A stretch of DNA of 25,000 nt from Prorocentrum cordatum (lineage: Eukaryota; Sar; Dinophyceae; Prorocentrales; Prorocentraceae), in the NCBI GenBank assembly GCA_963575745.1, contig CAUYUJ010003692.1, positions 177,501-202,500 of the forward strand, given 5' to 3'. The notes beneath the pieces were generated by a model. It was not told where the DNA came from and searched no databases. It saw nothing but the letters and a program-made list of their open reading frames with translations. Shown here one piece after another: positions 8,371-16,780 of the stretch (positions within the stretch are counted from its first letter, which is position 1; each line of letters opens with the position of its first letter). A program made the position numbers and the translations under genes.

Positions 8371-8526
8371 GGCGTGCAGGCGCCGCTCCAGGGCGGCAGC
8401 GCCGGCGGCCCGCCGCCAGGCCGCCAGCGCGGAGCGCCGCAGCCACCCGTCCCGCAGGCGCGCGGCGTGGAGGCCGGCCCGGGCGCGCAGCCGGGCGAGC
8501 GCCGGCTGGACGGAGGCGGCCACCGC
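8368..8526 (-). CDS. Exon of W-rich SFI1-like protein, duplicate A (5' part)
   Basis: A 159-base block (53 codons, phase 0) that follows TTAAAAAACTGCCC...CCCAG on the minus strand. It encodes AVAASVQPALARLRARAGLH, then AARLRDGWLRRSALAAWRRA and ALERRLHAEE. It is nearly identical to the exon at 7701-7880 over the core. The frame then enters the direct repeat and the TIR element, where it becomes unlike any repeat protein; joining to 8107-8063 repairs this. Function is inferred only: helical W-containing repeats as in centrin-binding SFI1-like scaffolds. Confidence 0.62.
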
Positions 8527-8728
8527 CTGGGCGTACAGGGCAGTTTTTTAACACATCGGATTTTTAACATACGTGTATAGGATTTGTAATACATGATTAA
8601 TTTCTGAATAAATTGATGCATGAACTCATCGTCGTTTTTAACAACTGGATCCCTGCATTTTTCATGCATGATCCGCACGCGGGGCATGCATTCAAAGCGG
8701 CACTGTAAGCTCGGGAGGGGGTATGCCG
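8527..8728. other. AT-rich intron-like segment
   Basis: Unusually AT-rich for the window (TTTTTTAACACATCGG, TAATTTCTGAATAAATTGAT). It contains palindromic TGCATTTTTCATGCATGATC at 8653-8672. The part next to the exon provides a weak pyrimidine tract and CAG acceptor. Confidence 0.45.
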
Positions 8729-8870
8729 ATGGCCAGCGCTCGGACGCTCCTTCCCTGTGCTTGTTTTTCTCGGCGTCGTGCGCGGCTTTTCCCCGCCAGA
8801 GAGGATCCAGGACGCCGGCTCCTCGAGGGCCCTCGCCGAAGGAAAAAGATGCACACGTCCGAGCGACGCG
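8729..8870 (+). mobile_element. ATCGCTCGGACG-family TIR element, diverged copy
   Basis: It begins ATGGCCAGCGCTCGGACGCT, contains CCTTCCCTGTG, GTGCGCGGCTTTTC and CCCTCGCCGAAGG, and ends GCACACGTCCGAGCGACGC. The ends are inverted repeats of each other (GCTCGGACG/CGTCCGAGC). Other copies are at 22100-22229, 22587-22680 and 20700-21064. Confidence 0.7.
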
Positions 8871-9420
8871 GGAGGCGCAGAGGGCACTGCCAGGAGGAGC
8901 GCCCGGTGAAGGGAGCGACGGGGGCCTCTCTCGGGGCCGCGGCGGGCCTCGTCCACGAGGAGGTCTCCCGCCCTCGACCTCGGGAGCGGCCCCACCACCC
9001 GAGCCCCTGCGGAGCAGGGCTGAACCCAAACGGCGTTTTTCGTCTTCGTTGTGCTTTCGTTGTCCCTCGCTTTTGTCTCGAGTCCGCCCTTACCGCAGAG
9101 CGAGGTCGAAACGAAACCGGCCCACGAAAGCGCCAATCACACCGTTCAGTAGGTCCAGCGCTGCTCCTGAGCCCAAGGTGGTCCTTGTGTCGCCGCCTTG
9201 ACTACGCGGGGAGGTCACCCGTAGAACATCATGGGGAGCTATGGCCAAGGCCAGCCGCCGAAACTCGGGCCAGCTTGGTGCCTTTGTGCCGACACTGCCA
9301 GGAACAGTTGTTCTGGCATGCATCATGGCCAGCAGCGTCAACGGACATGATTAAATTACACCCGAGGAGACATCCATCAGTATATGCCGTGAGAATTTGA
9401 CAGACCCCATGCCTTGCCGC
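8871..9420. other. No feature recognised
   Basis: Ordinary mixed sequence. Long frames on both strands have no domain that I recognise and are not supported by repeats or splice sites. Confidence 0.3.
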
Positions 9421-9760
9421 CATTGCACGGGAGGGCCCGAAGAGGCCCAAAATACTGATTCCCAACCAGGTTTGTAAAGGTTGTGGAATGTCCGCCTTTT
9501 CGGCGTGCTCGTCGGTACAAGCCAGGCTGGGAGGCTTCCAACGCAGATGATCCGATAGGGCCGGTCGACGACCCAAGGCGGCCTCAAGGCGGCTCCACGA
9601 CGGCCGGAAGAAACCGTCCGGGCGGCGGGCAGGGCCCCAAGGCTGCCCAAGAGAGCCCGAACACGGCCCAAGAGGGCCCCAAGAAACCCGCAAGACTGCT
9701 CCGCAGGAGCCCTGCGCAACTCCGGGACGGCCCCAATGAGCACATAGACGTGAGTTTGAG
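9421..9760. repeat. CCAAGAGG-family copy with diverged core
   Basis: The minus-strand core at 9431-9480 (TTTACAAACCTGG, GAATCAGTATTTTGGGC) resembles the cores at 241-300 and 481-540. It is followed by CCAAGAGAGCCCG, CCCAAGAGGGCCCC words to about 9700. Confidence 0.65.
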
Positions 9761-9784
9761 AGGTGTCACATCGGAAAGCGCTGT

Positions 9785-9960
9785 TCTTACTTCTCCTCCT
9801 GCGACCCATTATCAGCAGCATTCTCATCTTCATCGCCATCATCTTTCTCATTGTCCTGCCTTTCATCCTCGCCGTCGTTGCCGTCTTCCCTGTCGTCGTC
9901 ATCACCATTCGAATAGCTCCTCCTCCTCCTCCTCCTCGGCCTCATCTTCGTCGTTCTGGA
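9785..9960. repeat. Degenerate TCATC/TCC microsatellite
   Basis: Pyrimidine-biased triplets (TCTCATCTTCATCGCC, then a CTC run at 9918-9938). The minus frame is acidic (GDDDDREDGNDGEDERQD) and the plus frame hydrophobic, both expected from the repeat. A real acidic exon cannot be excluded. Confidence 0.6.
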
Positions 9961-9991
9961 GGCCCCCAGAAGCTCTAGAGGCATCCGCAAA

Positions 9992-10066
9992 CTCTGGCAG
10001 TGCTTGGCAATGCCGCGCATTCCTTGGCTTTGCTTGGCATTCACTTGCATCGCTTCGCATTGCCAG
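9992..10066 (+). repeat. 10-bp minisatellite (TTGGCATTGC), left block
   Basis: Words GCTTGGCAATGCC, CTTTGCTTGGCATTC and CGCATTGCCAGGGGGGC recur. A direct partner with the same words, including GGCAGTGCTTGGC and a G7 run, lies at 10419-10500. Confidence 0.7.
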
Positions 10067-10418
10067 GGGGGGCTGGGCCTCGCTGGCCTTCTTGGCGCGG
10101 GTCTGGCGATCCGACTCTGGCGTGCCAGGAGGAGAAGACAGAGGAGCGAAAGCACGAGGAGACGAGGAGCCAGGGACGGAGGCATGGGAGGAGGGGCGGC
10201 AATGCCGTCCCATGCACTGCGATGCGCAGGTGGAGGAGGGGGCGGGTGGAGTGCACTCCAGTGCGGACGGGCCCCAAGAGGGCCCCCATCTTCGCACTGC
10301 CCGGCAGTGGTGGACGTTGCTTCTTGCACGGCTCGGGGCCACACGGCGTCCGGGCCCACACGCGCCACGTGTTACCACAGGCTGGGCATGCAGACCCGAG
10401 CGCGTCGCGTGTGATTGG
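10067..10418. other. Segment between two 10-bp minisatellite blocks
   Basis: About 350 bases of mixed sequence flanked by direct copies of the TTGGCATTGC minisatellite. It contains a short palindrome GGAGTGCACTCC (10248-10259). It may be an insertion that split one array; no TIR was seen. Confidence 0.4.
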
Positions 10419-10500
10419 CATGTTAATGCACTGCATTGCTTGGCATTGAACGACACTGCCTTTACATGCTTTGGCAGTGCTTGGCGTTGCTTGGGGGGGC
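10419..10500 (+). repeat. 10-bp minisatellite (TTGGCATTGC), right block
   Basis: CTGCATTGCTTGGCATTGAA, TTTGGCAGTGCTTGGCGTTG and the following G7 run mirror the word order of the block at 9992-10066. Confidence 0.7.
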
Positions 10501-10800
10501 AATCAAACGAGGCCGAGGACGACAGGGGAACCCGAGGAACGCAACAGGGAACCGAGACCAAGGAACCCCAGGAACGCAGTAAGGAACCAAGACCAAGATT
10601 GCTCCTAAAGTGATTGGATATCCAGTGAACTCTTGTTCTCTCCGGCCTCTGACAGCCAAAGAAGGTTCAAGAAGCCTCCATATCCACAAGAGGCAGCCGA
10701 TATCACCCAAAGACGGCCCAAGAGGCCCCTTGGACTTCAGAGGGCCCCAAAACGGTCCAAAATACCTCCAACATCGCACTAATGCGCTGCGCTATCGATA
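10501..10800. repeat. GGAACC-rich and CCAAGAGG-type low-complexity sequence
   Basis: First GGAACCGAGACCAAGGAACC-type words (10530-10600), then CAAGAGGCAGCC and CCCAAGAGGCCCC words (10660-10770). No gene seen. Confidence 0.5.
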
Positions 10801-11125
10801 CACCTCACGCCCTATTCATTAGCTTGGCTGTGTACTCCCTGTTCTCATCTACCCATGCTCACTTACTCTGACTCTCTCTCTCTCTCTATTCCTCTCCCTG
10901 TCCCTCTCTCTCTGTCCCTTTGCGCTGTGGACTATTGCCTTCAAATAAACTGCGCACTGAATTGTTAACAATTCACTCTCTACTCTCTCCGCTCCACTCT
11001 GCTCGGCACTCTCGGGTATGTACTATTTGCTCTCGGCTATTCACTCTCTCTTTCTAACCGCGGTTGCAAAGGCTCGGGAACCTTGTATTATCTAACATAT
11101 ACTCTACACACTCCGTGGTCAACTC
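10801..11125. other. Low-GC, CT-rich segment
   Basis: It contains a CT microsatellite at 10870-10915 and repeated ACTCTC words. Composition differs sharply from the GC-rich surroundings. No gene recognised. Confidence 0.5.
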
Positions 11126-11129
11126 TGCT

Positions 11130-11440
11130 CGAAACTCGCTGACCCCTCTATTTTCTACTATGCAAGTCCTGGGGCACTTGGCCACTACCAAGACTTCCAC
11201 AACCCTGGAATTTGACGCTGCCAGGAACCTCGGAAACTGGTGTCTGGGAACCCTCAGGAACCTGGCCGCCTACCGAAACCTGATGCTGCCAGGGACGCCA
11301 GAACCGAAAACCATGAACCCGGGAACCCCCGAGAGCCCAGCCGCCCACCGATGTCGGCGCAGAACATTTGCCGACTCTTTCAACATCTGCTGGGACATAT
11401 TCAGTGCAAGCGCTGATTAGGGGAAGATCCCCCCCTGCAA
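11130..11440 (-). repeat. TCAGCGCTTGCACTGAA repeat family, minus copy
   Basis: On the minus strand: CTTCCCCTAATCAGCGCTTG, CACTGAA, GCAGATGTTGAAAGAGTCGG, GCGCCGACATCGGTGGGCGG, then GGGTTCCCGGG and GGTTCC words. The same order occurs on the plus strand at 12747-12938 and 13608-13735. Confidence 0.75.
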
Positions 11441-12019
11441 CAATAAAGCCCTCAGGCAGACACTCGACATGAGACAAGGACATGTAAGGCACAACGCCAT
11501 GCTGGAGGCGTCATGCAGACAGCGCAAGTCGGCTACAGCTGAGGCGGCAGAAGCAGGCGATATGAAAGAGGGCTTATGACGAGGACAGAGGAGGGAACCA
11601 TACGAAGCAAAAGATCTGGTGTGCAGCGTCACCGTGGCTAATTACGGGCACTGCGCGCAGCCCTGGCGCAGAGGCCAGAAAGAGAGCACGTCGCCGAAAC
11701 GGACCGACGCCGAAAGCGTCACGGCGCCACTGCTGGAGGCGCCGGGGCGACGAGAAGGAGAGGCGAGGGGACTGGACCCAGAGGAGCGAGGACGGCAGGA
11801 AGCCGACGGCAGGAAGCGAACAGCATGCAGCACGTCGGCGAGGGCAGGAGCCCGCACGCCCGACAGCGCGCTGCCAGGGACACTGCGCAAGCACAGCTCC
11901 TCCCCCCCCGTGCGCTTCTCGGCGCCGGTGTGGCGAGGGCCCCGTCGACAGGAGCGGGAAGGTCCGGTGCAGCAGCGGGGACCCCCCGGCAGAGCAGGCT
12001 CCCAGCACAGCGGCTGCCT
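11441..12019. other. No gene firmly recognised
   Basis: Mixed sequence with a short repeat GACGGCAGGAAGC (11792 and 11806). On the minus strand RLQQWRRDAF near 11735 weakly resembles a W-R helix of the exons elsewhere, but no splice borders support it. Confidence 0.3.
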
Positions 12020-12152
12020 TGACCTTCCATGGGGGGCTAAAAAAATAGCACCTCAGGATGTGGACGTCCTAGTTCCTGTCGAGGCTTGCGGCAGTCCAGA
12101 CAGATCTGTAGGTCTGGAGTGCTATTTTTATGAGCACTCTGGAAGGTCAGGG
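12020..12152. mobile_element. Small (~133 bp) inverted-repeat element
   Basis: Left end TTGACCTTCCATGG then AAAAAAATAGCACCTCAG; right end, reversed, CTGACCTTCCAGAG then ATAAAAATAGCACTCCAG. The two arms pair with a few gaps. No target duplication was found. Confidence 0.6.
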
Positions 12153-12172
12153 TGGGAAGGGTGCGGGGGTCG

Positions 12173-12356
12173 GCTGCACGCAAGAGTGACCCTGGGTAAG
12201 AGTGACCTTTGGTGCGCGGCTTTTTGGGGGCCGCGGGGGGACCAAATCTGGGCGCGCAACCAGCTGCTACTGCTTCGTTTTCGGCCATCTGGGGGCCCAT
12301 CTGTGCCCGCACCAAAGGTCACTCTGGCGAAAGGTCACTCTTACGTCTAGTCGAGG
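12173..12356. mobile_element. AAGAGTGACC-family TIR element, copy 1
   Basis: About 40-base TIRs, each with two AGAGTGACC words: ACGCAAGAGTGACC, AAGAGTGACCTTTGGTGCG at the left; reversed right end ACGTAAGAGTGACCTTTCGC, AGAGTGACCTTTGGTGCGGG. A diverged relative is at 17196-17376 and shares the flank word GTCGAGGG/GCCGAGGG. Confidence 0.75.
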
Positions 12357-12746
12357 GGGGCAGGGGAAGTGGCGGCGCCCCGGCATGGCCAGGAGCTCGG
12401 GTCCTGGGGTTGACGCGGTCGGCGGCCAGTGCAGCAACCTGGCCCTCGGGCCGGGGGGCGCAGGCGGCGGGTCGAGGCGGTGACGCCCCCTCCAAGAATA
12501 CCGAAGCCTGGGGCGACCAGAAGACTATAGAAGCACACACTGGGCAGGGGCGGCTTGAACAAAGACAGTCGGACCGAGGACAGAAGAACCTCCTGCAAGG
12601 GCACGAGACCCTCCGCCGGCCCAAGCTGAAGAAGCTTCGAGGGTACCCTCCCCCAGGATGCACAGGAACATCCAGCAGGCACGAAGAGCAATAGGGTACC
12701 CTCCCCGACCCGACCTCGCTCTTTTTTCCTCGGCCCGAACGCATAT
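12357..12746. other. No gene recognised; GGGTACCCTCCC direct repeat
   Basis: Mixed sequence. GGGTACCCTCCCC occurs at 12641 and again at 12693. No other structure seen. Confidence 0.35.
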
Positions 12747-12938
12747 TCCCCAGTCAGTGCTTGCACTGAAGGGGCCCTAGCGGATGTTGAAAGATTTGGC
12801 GACCATTCCCCGCCGATTTCGGCGGCAGTCTGGGTTCCCGGGTTCCCGGGTTCCTGGGTTCTGGATTCCCCGGTTCCCGGTTCCGGGTTCTGGGCCGATT
12901 TCGGAGGGCGGCGAGGTTCCCAGGTTCCTGGGCTCCTG
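12747..12938 (+). repeat. TCAGYGCTTGCACTGAAGGGG family, plus copy 1
   Basis: TTCCCCAGTCAGTGCTTGCA, CTGAAGGGGCCCTAGC, TTGAAAGATTTGGCGA, CCCGCCGATTTCGG, then an expanded GGGTTCCC minisatellite (12832-12900). Strong word-for-word match to 13608-13735. Confidence 0.8.
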
Positions 12939-13172
12939 GTCGATCTTCTTATCGATCGGTCTCACCATCGATCTCATTACCGACTTCTCGATCGATCTCA
13001 CCATCGATCTCACAATCGATCTCAGTATCAATCTCACAAGCGATCTCACTAGAGATCGTATGAGCGATCTCGCGATCGATCGCACTATCGATCTCATTGA
13101 ATCGATGCCACTCTCGGTCTCTGATTCCACTATTGATCTCATTATCGATCTCACAATCGATCTCAAGATCCA
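12939..13172. repeat. 12-bp minisatellite (ATCGATCTCANN)
   Basis: About 18 imperfect units such as ATCGATCTCACC, ATCGATCTCACA and AGCGATCTCACT. Because 12 is divisible by 3, both strands stay open (SIDLTIDLTIDL on plus; RSIVRSI on minus). These frames are repeat artefacts. Confidence 0.9.
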
Positions 13173-13607
13173 TAGTATCAATTTTCAGATCATCCACTGA
13201 TTGGGTTTTCTCAGGTGTGATGTGCCTCTATGATATGGGTCGCTCACTGCGGCCTGGCGGCCTCGACGGCGACGACGACGAAGCAGGCAAGTCTTCTTCA
13301 TCGTCCACTCGCCAGCGGGGCGCCGCGACCCCCCCCCCTCCCTGCGCGTTGCTCAATCGTTCTTGGTCGCATTACCTTAGAAAAAAATGTAAAAGCGGTA
13401 CAGTCAGGGTCTTGACCTAAGGAACCCTAAATAAGGAACGAGACCCCATTTTCCCATAGGTTCAACCTCGACTTCCTGTGGAAAACCTCAGGGAAACCCG
13501 AGGCAAACTTTGAAACAATCAAGGAACACCGAGCCCCTCCCCAACGAAAAGGGTTCCTTCTTCAGGGCCCCGACTGTAGGAAGTGCCCAGACCAGGGCGA
13601 GCTGGTA
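13173..13607. other. No gene recognised
   Basis: Mixed sequence with GGAAC words at 13420-13510 (AAGGAACCCTAAATAAGGAA). No repeat partner apart from the loose GGAACC similarity to 10530-10600. Confidence 0.35.
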
Positions 13608-13735
13608 CGCGTGCAAATTCCCCAATCAGCGCTTGCACTGAAGGGGTCCTAGCAAAAACTCAAAGATCTGGCGAAAGTGTCCCGCCGATTTTGGTGGCCG
13701 GCTGGGTTCCCAGGTTCCCGATTCCAGGCAAACCA
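13608..13735 (+). repeat. TCAGYGCTTGCACTGAAGGGG family, plus copy 2
   Basis: TTCCCCAATCAGCGCTTGCA, CTGAAGGGGTCCTAGC, CTCAAAGATCTGGCGA, CCCGCCGATTTTGG and two GGTTCCC units. It lacks the minisatellite expansion seen in plus copy 1. Confidence 0.8.
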
Positions 13736-13839
13736 TCCACGGATTGGGGTAAACAACATAGCACATTGACAGAAGAAAATGAAAATAATGCTATCAATTC
13801 GAATTCATTAAAAAATTCTCTCTGGTGCAACTTGATCTT

Positions 13840-13905
13840 CAGCGCGGATTCCTCGGACCGGTCCTGGGCACCCCTCCCTGGCGCGCGGGGCGCGCCAGGG
13901 GGGCC
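13840..13905. mobile_element. Partial copy of the GCGCGGATTTCTCGGA palindromic element
   Basis: GCGCGGATTCCTCGGACCGG, CCCCTCCCTGGCGCGCGGGG and CGCGCCAGGGGGGCCGC match 18350-18415 with few changes. Only the left half is present. Confidence 0.65.
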
Positions 13906-14004
13906 GCGCGCGCAGGGCCAGGAGACCCGCGCAGGGCTCCGAAGACGTCGGGCACGGCGGGTGAGGTCTGCAAGCGGGGTGATTTCGACGGCTGCTCGGG
14001 CGCG

Positions 14005-14182
14005 TCCTCCTCCTCCTCCTCCTCCTCCTCCTCCTCCTCCTCCTCCTCCTCCTCCTCCTCCTCCTCCTGCTCCGCCTGCTCCTCCTCCTCCTCCTCCTCC
14101 GACTCCTCATCCTCCTCCTCCTCCGCCTCCTCCTCCTCCCCCTCCGCCTCCTCCTCCTCCTCCTCCTCCGCCTCCTCCTCCG
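14005..14182. repeat. (TCC)n microsatellite
   Basis: Near-pure TCC with a few GCC and GAC triplets. The minus strand reads poly-Glu inside a 279-codon frame (13839-14678), which I do not accept as a gene. Confidence 0.95.
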
Positions 14183-15127
14183 GCCCGCTGTTCGAAAGAG
14201 GACCGGGCCCGTGAGCTCCACAGGGCCCGACGCGGACCGAGAACGCGCCTCGGGTCGAGCCGGGGGGCCTCAGGTCTGGCCGGAGGGGGCTCAGGCCCAG
14301 CGAAAGCAAGCTGCTCCAACGAACCCTCCTGGCAGCCTCGGGACATGCATCGCTAAAGTCAACCAGTATAGTAAGGAGGCGCGATAGGGACGCAAGGGCC
14401 TTGGAAGGCCACGTCGAAGCTTTTCGAGCGGGGCGCGGCCAACGAAAGTGGCCAAGGATGGGCCGAGGAGGCAAGGATGCAAGGGCACCCTTGGGATCGT
14501 TGCCCATCCTTATCATTCGGGTTGACTGTATGCCGCCCTGTGCTCTTCGGTGTCTCGGGCAGCACCAGGCCGCCAGCATGCGAGTGCCTGACGCCCCCGC
14601 GCCAACGGAAAGCCAGACATGCCACGGCCTGATTGTTTCAGGGCGAGGTCCCCGGAGGTCCATCGGGCGCTGCTTCATGGAGGTGGCGATGCATCAAATG
14701 GGGGGTCGAAGTAGTGTGCACCCTTCGTGCCCCTTGCGCCGGGCCCAAAGAGTGCACCTTGCTCCCCCCCCCCCGCTTGAAAGGGGAAGGATGAAGAAAG
14801 GTGCGCACCCCTTTCGTCAACCCCCGCCCCCGGGGCCGGCTTCTCATCGCGGATCTTTTCTTGACGGCCCAAGGGCTTGGCGAGGGGCCCCTCGAAGCCA
14901 AAAACGGCAAAACAAACTGGCGCCGATGGTTGCGACGCGACAACAATGAACCACAACCACAACTAAGTGGATCTTTCTGGAGGGCCCCTCGGGGAAGAAC
15001 CCGCCGACCTCGACATGAGTGAGCACTTTGGTTGTGATCGTCGATTTCGCCGTCCAGGACGCACACACCGACCACAACCAGTACTATGTAAACTGGTTTC
15101 GGTTTCGGTTGTCCTGCGTTTATCGGG
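14183..15127. other. No gene recognised
   Basis: About 950 bases of mixed GC-rich sequence. Frames on both strands lack recognisable motifs. A C10 run lies at 14765. Confidence 0.3.
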
Positions 15128-15290
15128 GGCGGCCAAGAGGGGGGCGTCCAAGAGGGGGGGGCGCAGATCATGGCCGGCGGCATGTGTGCGGCCCAGGAGG
15201 GGGGCCGGGAACGCAATGAAAGAAGAAAGGGCGCCATGAAGTCTGGGGAAACATCATGGCCCCCGACATGAGATCCCCCCCCCAGTCATT
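15128..15290 (+). repeat. GGCCAAGAGGGGGG / GCCGGCGGCATGTG repeat, copy 1
   Basis: Shared words with 23829-23998 in order: GCGGCCAAGAGGGGGG, GTCCAAGAGGGGGGG, GCCGGCGGCATGTG, GCGGCCCAG, GGGGCCGGGA, GCGCCATGA, TCTGGGGA, CCCCCAGTCAT. About 80% similar by eye. Confidence 0.8.
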
Positions 15291-15294
15291 GAAC

Positions 15295-15365
15295 TTAAGT
15301 CGGGCCTGTCCCTCTACAGGGGGATATATTCAAAAATAGTCCCAAAATAGCCTGGGGACTATTCT
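15295..15365 (+). mobile_element. TTAAGTCGGGC-family element, left end only (A)
   Basis: TTAAGTCGGGCCTGTCCCTC, TACAGGGGGATATATTC, then AATAGTCCC and CTGGGGACTATT, as in the interior of the copy at 21518. The right TIR is missing. It begins right at the end of the repeat at 15128-15290. Confidence 0.75.
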
Positions 15366-15524
15366 GTGCACATGTTGGGGCATCTTCTGAGTATGTTTGA
15401 ATCTCTTTCATTTTCCGTCCACACCCCCTCTGTGCCGCCCCCAAGCTCATCCTCTTGCGCCAGGTATCCCCCACAGGAAGTGTCCTCTGCGTGGCTGCGG
15501 CCCTCGCGCTGCCCTCGGGGATCT
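15366..15524. other. No feature recognised
   Basis: Unique mixed sequence; nothing to support a gene. Confidence 0.3.
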
Positions 15525-15690
15525 TCTGACCCGGGTCAATCCAGACCCGGGTCAGCGGGAAACCAAAAACTGCAACGCAGGAAAAAAAACTGCACCGCAG
15601 GTCTTCGCAGACCCGGGTCAGCCAATACGCGCGGCCGCCTCGCGGCCACGAGCGGCTCCCTGACCCGGGTCAGCCAGAGGGGGTCTTCGC
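15525..15690. repeat. Four copies of the palindrome TGACCCGGGTCA
   Basis: GACCCGGGTCA occurs near 15529, 15546, 15611 and 15661; two copies have the full 12-base palindrome. Partial neighbours GCAGGTCTTCGCAG and GGGTCTTCGCAGG suggest two duplicated blocks. Confidence 0.8.
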
Positions 15691-15738
15691 AGGAGCCTGC
15701 AGGATCTGGCGCCCTGGCTGACCCTTGTTTGCATTGAC

Positions 15739-15927
15739 CCCCGCCTCGAGGCTCCCCATGCCCCCCCGCCACCCGGCCTCCGGGCCTCGGCTCGGGCCTC
15801 CGGCGGCCGCCCCCTCGGGCACGCCCTCGGGCACGCCCTGGGAGCGCCACCGGGCGAGGCGCGGCCGCCGGAAGGCAGCCCGAGGCTCGCAGCCCGGCGA
15901 GGAACGACGACAGTGCCCGAAAGCCTC
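15739..15927 (-). CDS. Candidate exon, R/A-rich with one W motif
   Basis: On the minus strand it follows the acceptor TTTTCATCGCATTACAG and begins GAGGCTTTCGGGC (EAFGHCRRSS), contains RAAFRRPRLARWRSQGVPEG, and can end before GTCAATGC. The proposed span is 189 bases, phase 0 at both ends, like the neighbouring exons, and starts with Glu after AG as they do. The AAFRRPRLARWR segment fits a W-R helix weakly. The G/P-rich remainder may be intron, so the 3' border is uncertain. Confidence 0.35.
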
Positions 15928-16100
15928 CTGTAATGCGATGAAAAACAATAGTCTTCGGATACTTCTGCACAACTTTCTGACTGGAGGAGAACGATTTAAA
16001 GAAATAGTGTTCCAGCCCGCGGCCGGTTCTTTCTAATCGTCATCCCGGGCGCCGCCGCGTGAACACGACCCCCGGTCATTTATTAACCGTCATCCTCCAT
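15928..16100. other. Intron-like AT-richer segment
   Basis: Carries the candidate acceptor for the exon at 15927 and otherwise unique sequence (CACAACTTTCTGACTGGAGG). No gene seen. Confidence 0.3.
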
Positions 16101-16272
16101 TACAGTCGGGCGTGATTGGAGAGGGCACGCGAGAGGACACGATGCCCTCTCGAGGGCCACGTCGCCACAGGAAGGTGCGAAGCAGGGGCCGCGAGGCACG
16201 GGAGACACGAGGGTATACCCTTGATCTGGCAGGGTCGACCTGCTAATCCCGAGCGACTGTGCCTCGAGGCTG
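16101..16272 (+). repeat. CAGGGTCGACCTRCTAATC repeat, uninterrupted copy
   Basis: TTACAGTC, GGCACGCGAGAGGA, GAGGGCCACGTCGCC, ACCCTTGATCTGGCAGGG, TCGACCTGCTAATC and GCGACTGTG. It matches 19685-20020 in order and spacing except that the other copy carries a 166-base element after CTAATC. Confidence 0.8.
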
Positions 16273-16309
16273 AAAAAAATGCACGTGTGCACGTGCGCAT
16301 CAGGACAAC

Positions 16310-16491
16310 GTGCGTCTCAGGACAGCGCTCATGAAGGGGACCTGGGACACACAAATGAATACACACAAATAAAAGGATTCCCAATATTTTCCTAGATTTT
16401 CTGGGTTTTTGTCTTCCCCCCCACTTCCCATACTTTCCCGTATTTTCTTGGGAGTCGCCGATTAATTGTGTCTGTGTGTTTCTGTTCCTCC
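16310..16491 (+). repeat. Dispersed ~185-bp AT-rich repeat, copy 2
   Basis: CATGAAGGGGACCTGGGACA, CAAATGAATACACACAAATA, ATTTTCTGGGTTTTTGTCTT, TTTTCTTGGGAGTCGCCGAT and TTAATTGTGTCTGTGTGTTT. Same orientation and word order as 6872-7061. It lies about 65 bases inside the intron 5' side relative to the exon at 16556. Confidence 0.8.
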
Positions 16492-16555
16492 TGCGCTCAG
16501 GGGAGTGAAGCGCTTCAACGCGTGCGAAGCAGGGCCAGCGTTTAAAAGCGGCCAC

Positions 16556-16780
16556 CTCGTGGCGCGCCTGGGCGAGCGAGGCCTGCGCCGCCAGCCGCCA
16601 CCGCGCCAGCGCGCCCGCGGCCACCCCGCGCCGCCCGCGCGCGGCGAGCGCCAGGCAGGCGGCGCGCGGGCAGCGGCGCAGCCGCGCCCACTGCCGCCAG
16701 GCCGCCAGCGCGCCGGCCGCGCCCGCCCGCGCGCAGAGCTCCTCCGGGGAAGCCGATCGAGGCGCCGATGTCGAGGCCTC
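16556..16780 (-). CDS. Exon of W-rich SFI1-like protein (exon 2 of model)
   Basis: A 225-base block, 75 codons, phase 0 at both ends. On the minus strand it begins after GTCTAG with GAGGCCTCGACATCG (EASTSAPRSASPEELCARAG), continues AGALAAWRQWARLRRC and VAAGALARWRLAAQAS, and ends QARHE before GTGGCCGC. The two cores ALAAWRQW and ALARWRLA are about 34 residues apart, the spacing common in SFI1-type repeats. The acceptor AG lies in the terminal repeat of the TIR element at 16771-16975, so that element seems to contribute the splice site. The upstream exon is not identified. Confidence 0.55.

Noticed and set aside
12777-13200. SIDLTIDL and RSIVRSI repeat proteins
   Set aside because: A 12-bp minisatellite opens both strands equally.
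13839-14678. 279-codon minus frame with a poly-Glu stretch
   Set aside because: The Glu run is the reverse of a TCC microsatellite, and the frame also covers part of a palindromic repeat. No domain or splice support.
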